Source: Sediminispirochaeta smaragdinae DSM 11293 (GTDB lineage: Bacteria > Spirochaetota > Spirochaetia > DSM-16054 > Sediminispirochaetaceae). From it: 64,000 nucleotides of DNA. Each line of letters starts with the position of its first letter. Within the stretch, counting starts at the first letter, position 1. The notes below the pieces were generated by a model, which saw nothing but the letters and a program-made list of their open reading frames with translations, searched no databases and had not been told where the DNA came from. Shown here one piece after another: positions 50,048 to 58,089 of the stretch. Where the stretch lies: the NCBI RefSeq assembly GCF_000143985.1, contig NC_014364.1, forward strand, positions 4,589,971 through 4,653,970, given 5' to 3'. Position numbers and translations under genes: made by a program.

Positions 50048-51224
50048 CGAAAGCGATACCATCACGCGACTACAGTTTGAAGAAAAAGAGATTATCCTCC
50101 TCGGTACGGCCCATGTCTCCAGAGAAAGCGTCGATGAGGTTCGAGGAACCATCGAGGCAGAATCCCCAGATCATGTTTGTGTAGAGATCGATGCCGGTCG
50201 CTATCGCTCTATGACCGAGGGGCAGAACTGGCAAAGCACGAGTATCGGAAGCGTGCTGCGCCAGCGCCGGGGCTTTCTTCTTCTTGCAAACCTTGCCCTT
50301 GCCTCCTTCCAGCGTAAGCTTGGAAGCGAGCTGGGAAACAAACCGGGAGAGGAGATGATGGCGGCTATCGAGGCAGCAAAATCGGTGGGTGCCGATTTTA
50401 GCTTCTGCGACCGAGAAATCCAGGTAACCCTCCGCAGGGCCTGGGCAAAAAGCTCCTTTTGGAACAAAAATAAGATGATTGCCAGCCTTTTCGGATCCGT
50501 TTTCGGTTCGGAAAAACTGAGTGAAGAAGAGATAGAACAGCTAAAGCGGAAAAACGCACTGGAAGAGATGATGGGAGAGCTGGCCGAGTATCTTCCTTCG
50601 GTCAAGGAAGTTCTTATAGATGAGCGGGACCGCTATCTTGCAACAAAAATTTTTGAAGCACCGGGAAAGAAAATCATTGCGGTTATCGGTGCAGGCCATG
50701 CGGAAGGAATCGTTCGCATCCTGGACGGACTCGCCAAGGGAACTATGGACCGCGACCTTTCCTCGATCGAAGAGGTACCTCCTCCAGCGAAGATAACAAA
50801 GGCCCTGCCGTGGATCATCCCGGCAATCGTTATCGCAATCATCGCCTACGGCTTCGTTCACTCTGGTTTTGACCAGGGGATCGAGATGTTCGGCTACTGG
50901 GTTGCCGTCAACGGAGCCCTGGCCGGCCTTGGAGCAATCATCTCCCTGGCCCATCCGATTACCATTCTGGTGACCATAGCGGCAGCCCCCTTTACGAGCC
51001 TCAATCCGACCATCGGCGTCGGCATCGTCTCGGGCATTCTGGAAGGAGCTTTACGAAAGCCGCGGGTTGTCGACTTTGAACACCTTCATGACGATATTCT
51101 TTCGGTAAAAGGCTTTTTTCGGAACCGTTTTACCCACGCCCTGATTGTCTTCTTCCTCACCAGTATCGGAAGTTCGATCGGCACCTTTGTGGCCTTTCCC
51201 TTTTTACTGAGCCTTCTCCACTAA
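50034..51224 (+). CDS. TraB family protein
   Basis: 396 residues from ATG 50034 (MQRIDESDTITRLQF), with AAGGA about 11 bases upstream, inside the end of the TPR gene. Residues 20-240 form the TraB/TIKI-like domain: IILLGTAHVSRESV (the conserved GTAHxS), VCVEIDAGRYRSM, FSFCDREIQVTLRRAW, DERDRYLATKIFEAPGKKIIAVIGAGHAEGI. The C-terminal 130 residues hold four or five hydrophobic helices (WIIPAIVIAIIAYGF; GYWVAVNGALAGLGAIISLAHP). Related proteins inactivate peptide pheromones in enterococci or are metalloprotease-like; the spirochaetal role is not known. It converges on radA, the two stop codons sharing bases. Confidence 0.88.
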   Translation: MQRIDESDTITRLQFEEKEIILLGTAHVSRESVDEVRGTIEAESPDHVCVEIDAGRYRSMTEGQNWQSTSIGSVLRQRRGFLLLANLALASFQRKLGSELGNKPGEEMMAAIEAAKSVGADFSFCDREIQVTLRRAWAKSSFWNKNKMIASLFGSVFGSEKLSEEEIEQLKRKNALEEMMGELAEYLPSVKEVLIDERDRYLATKIFEAPGKKIIAVIGAGHAEGIVRILDGLAKGTMDRDLSSIEEVPPPAKITKALPWIIPAIVIAIIAYGFVHSGFDQGIEMFGYWVAVNGALAGLGAIISLAHPITILVTIAAAPFTSLNPTIGVGIVSGILEGALRKPRVVDFEHLHDDILSVKGFFRNRFTHALIVFFLTSIGSSIGTFVAFPFLLSLLH

Positions 51225-52603
51225 GGCTTGGCGGCCCCAGCCTTGAATATTGCTTTGACAGCCTCACCGATGGTGGCAACCCGAACCTCGCCGCCATCGG
51301 AACGGGACTTCCCCTTTCCTGTCGATTCCGGACCGACAAAACGCTGAAAGCCCAACTCAGCGGCACTTTTACGTCTACGGTCCATGTGCCCGGTGGGGCG
51401 AATCTCACCGGCAAGACTAACCTCACCGGCAACGGTAAGCCCCTTTGGTATGGCAATCCCGGTCCTCGCCGAGTAGAGTGCCATGGCCAAAGGCAACTCT
51501 ATTCCCACTTCGCTGATCTTCATCCCCCCCGCAACATTGACGTAGATATCCTGATCGGAAAAACGTAAGGAAAGATGGCGTTCAAGCACAGCCGCAATTC
51601 TGCTCACCCTGCCCGGATCAATGCGGTCCGAATAGACACGGCTGTAGCCTCCCTTTGCAGGAACCGTCAGAGCCTGGAGCTCAACCATGAGGACCCGACT
51701 CCCCTCATAAACAGGTGCCGCAGCAATGCCCGGAGGGATCTCGCCCCCCCGCCGTACCAGGAATATTTCCCCGGGATCTACGACCTGGTGGAGACCGTCG
51801 GCCTCCATGGAAAAAAGTCCCAGTTCATCCACCGATCCAAAGCGGTTCTTTGTCGAGCGAACAATGCGCAGGCCGCCATCGGCAAGGTCGAAATAAAGGA
51901 CCGTATCCACCATGTGTTCGATTACCTTTGGTCCGGCTATCGATCCTTCCTTGGTCACATGGGCCACCAGAAAAAAAGCAGAATCCTCTTCCCGGGCCCA
52001 ATCGATCAATTCGTGGCAACCATACTTCAGCTGATTCACCGTACCGGGGACCTGTCCCGCCTCCTGGCTGATAAGGGTCTGGATCGAGTCCATCACCACC
52101 AGTTGGGGACGTGTCTTACGGAGAACCGACATGATGCGGTCAAGGTCGGATTCACAAAGAAGATCAACGGCGGAGGCATCAAGGCCCAGGCGATCGGAAC
52201 GCATCTTAATCTGGGCGGCCGACTCCTCACCGCTGATATAAAGGGCTCTGGTACCTGGAAGGGCCGAGGCCACAAGCTGCATCATCAGGGTTGATTTCCC
52301 AATACCCGGCTCTCCACCAATGAGAACGGCAGAACCACGCATCACCCCTCCGCCGAGAACGCGGTCCAGCTCCGCAATCCCGGAAGAAAAGCGAAAACCT
52401 TCGGTCGCCGCTACCTGGTCCAGAGCAATCTCCGATGCCGGTAGCTTTCTTGTTTTTTCGTGAGCCTTGCTTCCTCCACTGCTCACGCTGCTGCTTTCCT
52501 CCCGAAAGGTGTTCCAGCCTCCACAGGAGGGACACCGCCCCAACCATTTCGGCTCCTGATGGCCGCATTGTTCACAGGTAAAGAGGGTCCGCTTTTTTGC
52601 CAT
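51221..52603 (-). CDS. radA: DNA repair protein RadA
   Basis: 460 residues from ATG 52603 (MAKKRTLFTCEQCGHQEPKW), with AGGAG seven bases upstream. The C4 zinc finger is CEQCG ... CPSCG (10-29). The RecA-like domain has LIGGEPGIGKSTLMMQL (Walker A, about 99), VVMDSIQTL (Walker B) and the RadA-specific KNRFGSVDELGLF (about 255). The C-terminal Lon-protease-like domain holds VNVAGGMKISEVGIELPLAMAL. It remodels recombination intermediates as a branch-migration helicase. It is divergent from the DUF4954 gene, 51 bases apart, and convergent with the TraB gene. Motifs and length are normal. Confidence 0.96.
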   Translation of the reverse strand: MAKKRTLFTCEQCGHQEPKWLGRCPSCGGWNTFREESSSVSSGGSKAHEKTRKLPASEIALDQVAATEGFRFSSGIAELDRVLGGGVMRGSAVLIGGEPGIGKSTLMMQLVASALPGTRALYISGEESAAQIKMRSDRLGLDASAVDLLCESDLDRIMSVLRKTRPQLVVMDSIQTLISQEAGQVPGTVNQLKYGCHELIDWAREEDSAFFLVAHVTKEGSIAGPKVIEHMVDTVLYFDLADGGLRIVRSTKNRFGSVDELGLFSMEADGLHQVVDPGEIFLVRRGGEIPPGIAAAPVYEGSRVLMVELQALTVPAKGGYSRVYSDRIDPGRVSRIAAVLERHLSLRFSDQDIYVNVAGGMKISEVGIELPLAMALYSARTGIAIPKGLTVAGEVSLAGEIRPTGHMDRRRKSAAELGFQRFVGPESTGKGKSRSDGGEVRVATIGEAVKAIFKAGAAKP

Positions 52604-52640
52604 TGTTGCTGCTCCTTTCTTGCACCGTCGTTCCGGCAGG

Positions 52641-52646
52641 TATAGT
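52641..52646 (+). promoter_or_regulatory. -10 box of the DUF4954 gene
   Basis: TATAGT eight bases before ATG 52655, without room for a ribosome binding site. A possible -35 (TTGCAC) is only 15 bases upstream. Confidence 0.4.
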
Positions 52647-52654
52647 ATCATACC

Positions 52655-54913
52655 ATGGTACGGAAAAAGAACGACAGAGCGATCGGGACCGGCTTTGTGC
52701 CCCAAGAATATCTCCGGGAAGGAGAGGATGAGTATCGATTTAGGAATGCCGGAGGCCTATCCCGCTCCTACCGTGCCCTTTCGGCCCGGGAAGTGGAAAT
52801 TCTCGTGCGAAACGGCAATTGTGCCGACGACTGGAACGCCATTCTTGTCGCCGAGGGGTTCAACCCCGAGCGAGTGGAACGGTGTACCTTCCACGGCAAG
52901 ATCAGAATCGGAGCCCTCGAGGAGGGGTACCTCGAATATCACGATCTCAAGCTTCCAATCGGTATCAGGGATTCGGTAATCATCTCCTCGGACATTGGCG
53001 ACAACGTGGCCATCAGGAACCTCGGTTACCTCGCTTTTTACATTATCGAAGATCAGGTGATCCTTATGAGTATCGAGGAGATGGTCACCACAAATCACGC
53101 AAAGTTCGGAAACGGCATCGTCATGGAAGGAGAAGATCCCAATGTAAGGATCCGGCTCGAGATAGGAAACGAGAATGGCAAACGGGCGATCTATCCCTTC
53201 GACGGCATGCTCTCCGCCGATGCCTACCTCTGGTCCCGCTTTCGTGATAACCAGCCACTGGTAAAAGCCTTTGAAGCCATGACAGATGCCGCCTTTGAGC
53301 ATCGCCGGGGCACCTACGGAAGAATAGGTACCGGATCGGTCATAAAAAGTTGCAGGATCCTCAAGGACATTAAGATTGGCGAGGGAGCCTACATCAAGGG
53401 TGCAAACAAGTTAAAAAACCTCACCGTCAACAGTAGCGCAGCGTACCCAAGCCAGATTGGTGAGGGAGTGGAGCTGGTAAACGGTATCATCGGTTATGGT
53501 TGCCACGTCTTCTACGGCGTAAAGGCTGTCCGCTTCATTCTTGCAAACCATTCAAATTTGAAGTACGGGGCACGACTTATCAACAGCTATCTCGGTGAAA
53601 ATTCAACCATAAGCTGTTGCGAGGTTCTCAATGCCCTGATTTTTCCGGGCCACGAGCAGCATCACAACAACAGCTTTCTCTGTGCAGCCACGGTCCTCGG
53701 CCAATCCAATATCGCCGCCGGGGCAACCATCGGCTCAAACCATAACAGCAGAGGTCCGGACGGAGAGCTCTTCGCCGGAAGAGGATTCTGGCCGGCTCTT
53801 GCGACAAGTCTAAAACATAACAGCAAATTTGCAAGCTATACCCTCCTGGCAAAGGGCGCTTACCCGGCAGAGTTACATATTCCGCTTCCCTTTACGCTGG
53901 TTTCAAACAACGAAGCAAGGGGAAGGATCGAAATGATGCCTGGTTACTGGTTCCGCTACAACATGTATGCCCTTGCAAGAAACTCCTGGAAGTACGGAGT
54001 CAGGGACAAGCGGAAGGACCCGGACCAGAAGATTGAATTTGACTTCCTCGCTCCGGACACGGCCGAAGAGATGCGAAAAGCTCTTTCTCTTCTGGAAATC
54101 TGGGCGGGATTATATATTGATAATATCAGCATATCATCTGATGACAATATCAAAACATCACTGCTCGATTACACCTTTGCTTTTCATTCCCTGCCGGAAA
54201 TACCTCCGGGATTGCGGTCCATTGCAGCTCGGGGCGCAGCTTGGTTCGAAAGCCAGAAGGAGGCGGCCGACGAGATCCCTGTTCCCGCTTACGGCATCGA
54301 AAAGAGCAAAAGAGATACGATCATCATACGAGCTTTCACAGGGCGTCGCTGGTACAGGGAGATGATACTGCTCTACGGCATGGAACAACTGGCGGCCTTC
54401 TGCTCGCGGCACAGGCTCTCCCTTTCGGACGGAATCGCCATTTTGGAAAAAAAGGCCGCAGGGGCCCAGACCGTGTGGCACAATATCGGCGGACAACTCA
54501 TAAGTGATGCCCAAATGCGGAAACTCCAATCAGATATCGTCAGCGGCGATATCGATAGCTGGTACGGGCTCCACCAACGTTACCGAGAACTTGGAATAAG
54601 CTACCCCGATGAAAAAGCGGCCCATGCTTTCTCTCTCTTCAGGACGTTCTATTCCGGTCCCATTGAAGACGCTCTTGATCGGGCGGCTGAAATCCGTGAG
54701 CTCATTGCCCGGAATACACGGCAAAGCAGAGAGAAGGATTACCAAAACAACTTCAGGAAAATGGCTTACGGCTCACAGGAAGAGATGTATGCGGTGCTTG
54801 GAACCATTGAGGACGACTCTTTTATCAAAAACATAGAAGAGAAGGCCGTAAGCTTTAGAAAAGAGCTGGGGCGCTTAAAAAAGGGTATCTCGGTTACTGA
54901 TAATATCGAATAG
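52655..54913 (+). CDS. DUF4954 family protein (left-handed beta-helix)
   Basis: 752 residues, a family typical of spirochaetes and Bacteroidetes. Residues 40-400 contain a broken series of hexapeptide-like beta-helix turns: CTFHGKIRIGALEEGYLEY, VIISSDIGDNVAIRNLGYL, GTGSVIKSCRILKDIKIGEGAYIKG, ILANHSNLKYGARLINSYLGENSTISCCEVLNA, and AGATIGSNHNSRGPDGELFAGRGFW, which recalls the UDP-sugar binding end of nucleotidyltransferase-linked helices. The C-terminal 330 residues are helical. Sugar or nucleotide-sugar binding is plausible; no activity is established. It is divergent from radA, and its last 39 bases overlap the end of parB on the other strand. The start looks leaderless. Confidence 0.85.
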   Translation: MVRKKNDRAIGTGFVPQEYLREGEDEYRFRNAGGLSRSYRALSAREVEILVRNGNCADDWNAILVAEGFNPERVERCTFHGKIRIGALEEGYLEYHDLKLPIGIRDSVIISSDIGDNVAIRNLGYLAFYIIEDQVILMSIEEMVTTNHAKFGNGIVMEGEDPNVRIRLEIGNENGKRAIYPFDGMLSADAYLWSRFRDNQPLVKAFEAMTDAAFEHRRGTYGRIGTGSVIKSCRILKDIKIGEGAYIKGANKLKNLTVNSSAAYPSQIGEGVELVNGIIGYGCHVFYGVKAVRFILANHSNLKYGARLINSYLGENSTISCCEVLNALIFPGHEQHHNNSFLCAATVLGQSNIAAGATIGSNHNSRGPDGELFAGRGFWPALATSLKHNSKFASYTLLAKGAYPAELHIPLPFTLVSNNEARGRIEMMPGYWFRYNMYALARNSWKYGVRDKRKDPDQKIEFDFLAPDTAEEMRKALSLLEIWAGLYIDNISISSDDNIKTSLLDYTFAFHSLPEIPPGLRSIAARGAAWFESQKEAADEIPVPAYGIEKSKRDTIIIRAFTGRRWYREMILLYGMEQLAAFCSRHRLSLSDGIAILEKKAAGAQTVWHNIGGQLISDAQMRKLQSDIVSGDIDSWYGLHQRYRELGISYPDEKAAHAFSLFRTFYSGPIEDALDRAAEIRELIARNTRQSREKDYQNNFRKMAYGSQEEMYAVLGTIEDDSFIKNIEEKAVSFRKELGRLKKGISVTDNIE

Positions 54914-55768
54914 CCGTTCAAGATCGTCCATCGAGTAGTAGGCGATCTCGATCTTTCCTTTTTTGAGGCTACCACGAATAGTTACCTTGGTTCCCAGGGC
55001 ATCGAGAAATTTCTGCTCTATAGAACGCAGTTCCGGTGCTCGGTTGGCAGGATTCTTCTCCTCTTTCTGCTCCGTCGCCCGCATGCCTTTGTTTAAAGCA
55101 GAAGCCTGATCCTCGGTCTCCCTGACCGAAAGCCCGTGCTGAAGGATTCTTCCGTAGAGAATCCGCTGATCCGCCGGATTAAGGACCGACAGGATGGCCC
55201 GGGCATGCCCTGCTGTCAATTCTCCCTTTACCAGAGAATCCTGGACATCTTCCGGCAACTTTAATAAACGAAGACTATTGGCAACCGTCGAACGCTTCTT
55301 CCCAACCTTCTTGGCAACCGCATCCTGGCTCAAATTCATCGCTTCCATGAGGTGACGATAGGCCTGAGCCTCCTCAATAGGATTCAGATCCTCCCGCTGT
55401 ACATTTTCTACCAAAGAGATTTCCAGCTTATCCTCTTCGCTGAAAGCGCGAATAATAACCGGAATCTCGTTCAGGCCGGCAAGGCGAGCCGCCCTGAAAC
55501 GCCGTTCTCCCGCTACAATGGTATGAAGGCCGTGCTCCGACTCCTCATCCACGATAATCGGCTGTATGACTCCCTGGTTCCTAATCGAATCTGCAAGCTC
55601 CCGCAACGCTTCCTCATCGAAATGCTTTCGAGGCTGATCGGGATTGGTGCGGATCTTCCGCAAAGGGAGGCTTGAGACATCCCCTTTGAGCTCTTCAGGA
55701 AGCTCCAGAGAATCATCAGCCTGATGAATAAGGGCCTCAATGCCTCGGCCCAGGGCTTTTTTAGACAC
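54875..55768 (-). CDS. parB: Chromosome partitioning protein ParB
   Basis: 297 residues from a GTG at 55768 that lies within the end of parA (eight-base overlap) and follows AGGAGG. N-terminal ALGRGIEALI is the ParA-stimulating segment; the ParB CTPase motifs are IRTNPDQPRKHFDEEALREL (box I) and TIVAGERRFRAARLAGL (box II, GERRFRA). The HTH is LSQDAVAKKVGKKRSTVANSLRLL. The C-terminal part (IEQKFLDALGTKVTIRGSLKKGKIEIAYYSMDDLERLF) is the dimerisation domain. It loads at parS, one perfect copy of which lies at 59357, and spreads on DNA as a CTP-dependent clamp. Its 3-prime end overlaps the DUF4954 gene convergently. Confidence 0.96.
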   Translation of the reverse strand: MSKKALGRGIEALIHQADDSLELPEELKGDVSSLPLRKIRTNPDQPRKHFDEEALRELADSIRNQGVIQPIIVDEESEHGLHTIVAGERRFRAARLAGLNEIPVIIRAFSEEDKLEISLVENVQREDLNPIEEAQAYRHLMEAMNLSQDAVAKKVGKKRSTVANSLRLLKLPEDVQDSLVKGELTAGHARAILSVLNPADQRILYGRILQHGLSVRETEDQASALNKGMRATEQKEEKNPANRAPELRSIEQKFLDALGTKVTIRGSLKKGKIEIAYYSMDDLERLFDIISNRDTLF

Positions 55769-56519
55769 GATGAATCACCTCCTGGGCAAGTTTTTGATAG
55801 CTTTTCGCACCAATACAACTCGTATCATACTGGTTGATCGGAACGCCATGGCTCGGTGCCTCGGAAAGACGTACGTTACGGGGAATAATGGTTTTGAACA
55901 CCTTCTCCTTAAAATAACCTGCAACCTCCTGAACCACTTCATTGGCTAATTTTGTTCTGGAGTCATACATGGTGAAAAAGATGCCGCCTATACCCAACTT
56001 GGGATTCAAAGACTTCTGAACCCGCCGAATCGACTGTAACAGAAGACTTAGGCCCTCAAGGGCAAAATATTCGCACTGCAAAGGAATAAAAACATGAGAA
56101 GCCGCTGTCAGCCCATTGAGGGTCAATAAACCAAGGCTGGGAGGGCAATCAATAAAGATATAATCAAACTCCAGCTTTGAGGCGGCAAAGGCATTCCGAA
56201 GGAAAAACTCCCGATCCTTCTCTTCAATCAATTCGACATTGGCACCGGTAAGATCAATGTTGGACGGGACGACAAAGAGGTTCCGCACCGTCGTCTCCTG
56301 AACGGTTTCATCCAAAGGGCTTGTACCCATGAGAACATCATAGGCCCCCGATCGTTCCTTATCTGCACCAACGCTGCTGGACAAATTTCCCTGGGGATCA
56401 AAATCGACCAGAAGAACTTTTTTACCGGCCTCGGCTACATAAGCCCCGATATTAACGGCCGAAGTCGTCTTTCCGACACCGCCCTTTTGATTTGCATACG
56501 CAATAATCTTACCGCTCAT
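55761..56519 (-). CDS. parA: Chromosome partitioning ATPase ParA (Soj)
   Basis: 252 residues of the short, HTH-free chromosomal ParA type. Deviant Walker A: IIAYANQKGGVGKTTSAVNIGA (KGGVGKT at 11-17); Walker A-prime VLLVDFDPQGNLSSS; Walker B YIFIDCPPSLGLLTLNGL. It forms the nucleoid-bound ATP gradient that moves ParB-parS complexes. TATAAT lies exactly seven bases before ATG 56519 (56532-56527), so the transcript is probably leaderless. parB is coupled downstream. Divergent from the NifU-domain gene, 100 bases away. Confidence 0.96.
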   Translation of the reverse strand: MSGKIIAYANQKGGVGKTTSAVNIGAYVAEAGKKVLLVDFDPQGNLSSSVGADKERSGAYDVLMGTSPLDETVQETTVRNLFVVPSNIDLTGANVELIEEKDREFFLRNAFAASKLEFDYIFIDCPPSLGLLTLNGLTAASHVFIPLQCEYFALEGLSLLLQSIRRVQKSLNPKLGIGGIFFTMYDSRTKLANEVVQEVAGYFKEKVFKTIIPRNVRLSEAPSHGVPINQYDTSCIGAKSYQKLAQEVIHRV

Positions 56520-56526
56520 GAAAGGG

Positions 56527-56532
56527 ATTATA
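56527..56532 (-). promoter_or_regulatory. -10 box of parA
   Basis: TATAAT, then seven bases (CCCTTTC), then the parA ATG. No Shine-Dalgarno can fit. The -35 is weak. Confidence 0.5.
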
Positions 56533-56619
56533 CATGAAAACGTCGGTGTAGGAAACTCCTCTTGACTTTATCCTACTGAAACACTACGTTATCATAAGCA
56601 TATATGCAAGGAGATTTCC

Positions 56620-56853
56620 ATGGAACTGGAACTTGAAGGAAAGGTAAAAAAGGCCATTCAAGATATCCGACCTTCGTTGCAAGCAGATGGTGGCGATATT
56701 GAATTGGTTACGGTAGGAGAAAACGGGAAGGTCTCCGTTCGACTCACCGGGGCTTGTAATGGTTGCCCGATGGCCCAAATCACCCTAAAGCAGGGTGTGG
56801 AGCGCTATCTGAAAGAGACCATCCCCGAAATCAAATCGGTGGATGCCGTCTAA
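56620..56853 (+). CDS. NifU C-terminal domain protein (iron-sulfur scaffold)
   Basis: 77 residues, a free-standing Nfu-type domain. KVKKAIQDIRPSLQADGGDIELVTV is the conserved opening; the cluster-binding pair is in LTGACNGCPMAQITLK (CxxC at about 46-49). It should carry a [4Fe-4S] or [2Fe-2S] cluster between two monomers for delivery to target enzymes. AAGGAG stands about eight bases before the ATG; a TTGACT -35-like box lies at 56562-56567. A terminator follows immediately, so it is a single-gene unit. Complete by length. Confidence 0.94.
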   Translation: MELELEGKVKKAIQDIRPSLQADGGDIELVTVGENGKVSVRLTGACNGCPMAQITLKQGVERYLKETIPEIKSVDAV

Positions 56854-56869
56854 TCTGCTTTTACGTCTC

Positions 56870-56910
56870 AAAAGCCCGGTCGAAACACTTAAAAGCGGCG
56901 GGCTTTTTTT
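56870..56910 (+). terminator. Intrinsic terminator after the NifU-domain gene
   Basis: AAAAGCCCG (56870-56878) pairs with CGGGCTTTT (56899-56907) over a 20-base loop and runs into T residues. Confidence 0.85.
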
Positions 56911-57005
56911 ATATCCTTTTACTTTGAAAATAGTATAATCTGGTATAAGCTAAATATATAAACTTTATCAGGTAAGTGACCGATAGAATATCTAAAGGAC
57001 TTCAC

Positions 57006-58076
57006 ATGATAACAACCAGGCTTAAGCGGGAACGAGTGGAATCTCTGATTCGTGCCATTCCAAAAACAGAAATACACCTCCACCTCGAAGGTATGGCTGG
57101 TGTGGAAACCGTTTGGAAACTAAAAGAAAAAAATCATCTTGATTTTCCCGGTATTACCACCCATGAAGAGTTGGTGCGCCGTTTCCAGGTCGAAAGCCTT
57201 GATGAGTTTATCGATCTTTTTATCAATGTAATACAAAACTGCTTTCAAGAAGAAGAGGATATCGCTTATCTGATAGACGATGCCAGCCGCTACCTTATCG
57301 AAAACAATATCTCCTATGCTGAAATATTTTTTGCTCCGAGCAAGTTCGTCCAAAATGGGTTTAGCTTTTCTCGCATCGCAGACCTTTTAGACGAGGGAGC
57401 GGCAAAACTGAAAGCAGAAAAGCAGATCGAGGTGAAATTCATCATCGATGTTTCCAGAAGCTTTGGAAAAGAAAATGCCATGCGGAATTTGAATCTGACC
57501 CTTTCCAATCCGAAATCGTCGATCATCGGAATCGGGCTTGGCGGGGCTGAAAGCCAAGGGCCTGCTCTGGATTATATTGATGTTTTTACCCAAGCAAAAA
57601 CGGCTGGTTTACATGTTGTCGCTCATGCTGGTGAAGATGTCGGACCGGAGTCCGTATGGAGCGCTGTGCAAGACCTGGATGTGGAAAGGATTGGTCATGG
57701 CATCAGTTCAATACAGGATCCAAAACTGATGAAACTGCTTGCCGATCGCCAGATTCCACTTGAAGTTTGCCCGACCAGTAATGTCTTCACTAGAAAATAT
57801 GTCAGTGCCTATGAGCAACATCCGATTAGGCCTTTTTATGAACAAGGTTTGTACGTCACCCTTAATACCGATGATCCTTCGATTTTCGGTGTTGAGCTTG
57901 TAGAAGAGTATTATAAAATGTATGAGCACGGTCTGTTTTCGATTCAGGAACTTATCGCCATCATGAAAAACGGGATCTACGCAACCTTCCTTTCCAAAGA
58001 AGAACAGGATAGGCTTTGGAATAATGCAGAGAAAGCAATAGCATCGTTTCCCGACCAGGATGTCCTGAAGGGGTAG
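57006..58076 (+). CDS. add: Adenosine deaminase family protein
   Basis: 356 residues from ATG 57006 (MITTRLKRERVESLIRAIPK), with AAAGGA six bases upstream. Metal and catalytic motifs are all present: EIHLHLEGM (two His, about 22-30), VVAHAGEDVGP (His and the Glu near 209-215), RIGHGISSIQD (about 235), EVCPTSNVFT (about 258) and LNTDDPSIFGVEL (the Asp pair, about 290). It hydrolyses adenosine to inosine (adenine deaminase activity in the same family is the alternative). With hpt and the PfkB kinase it supports purine salvage. An IS element begins 13 bases after its stop. Confidence 0.92.
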   Translation: MITTRLKRERVESLIRAIPKTEIHLHLEGMAGVETVWKLKEKNHLDFPGITTHEELVRRFQVESLDEFIDLFINVIQNCFQEEEDIAYLIDDASRYLIENNISYAEIFFAPSKFVQNGFSFSRIADLLDEGAAKLKAEKQIEVKFIIDVSRSFGKENAMRNLNLTLSNPKSSIIGIGLGGAESQGPALDYIDVFTQAKTAGLHVVAHAGEDVGPESVWSAVQDLDVERIGHGISSIQDPKLMKLLADRQIPLEVCPTSNVFTRKYVSAYEQHPIRPFYEQGLYVTLNTDDPSIFGVELVEEYYKMYEHGLFSIQELIAIMKNGIYATFLSKEEQDRLWNNAEKAIASFPDQDVLKG

Positions 58077-58089
58077 TTGCTTTACCTAG

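Noticed and set aside
52604..52705. Extended RadA start at 52705
   Set aside because: The zinc finger normally begins a few residues from the start; ATG 52603 has AGGAG and the extension overlaps the divergent gene.
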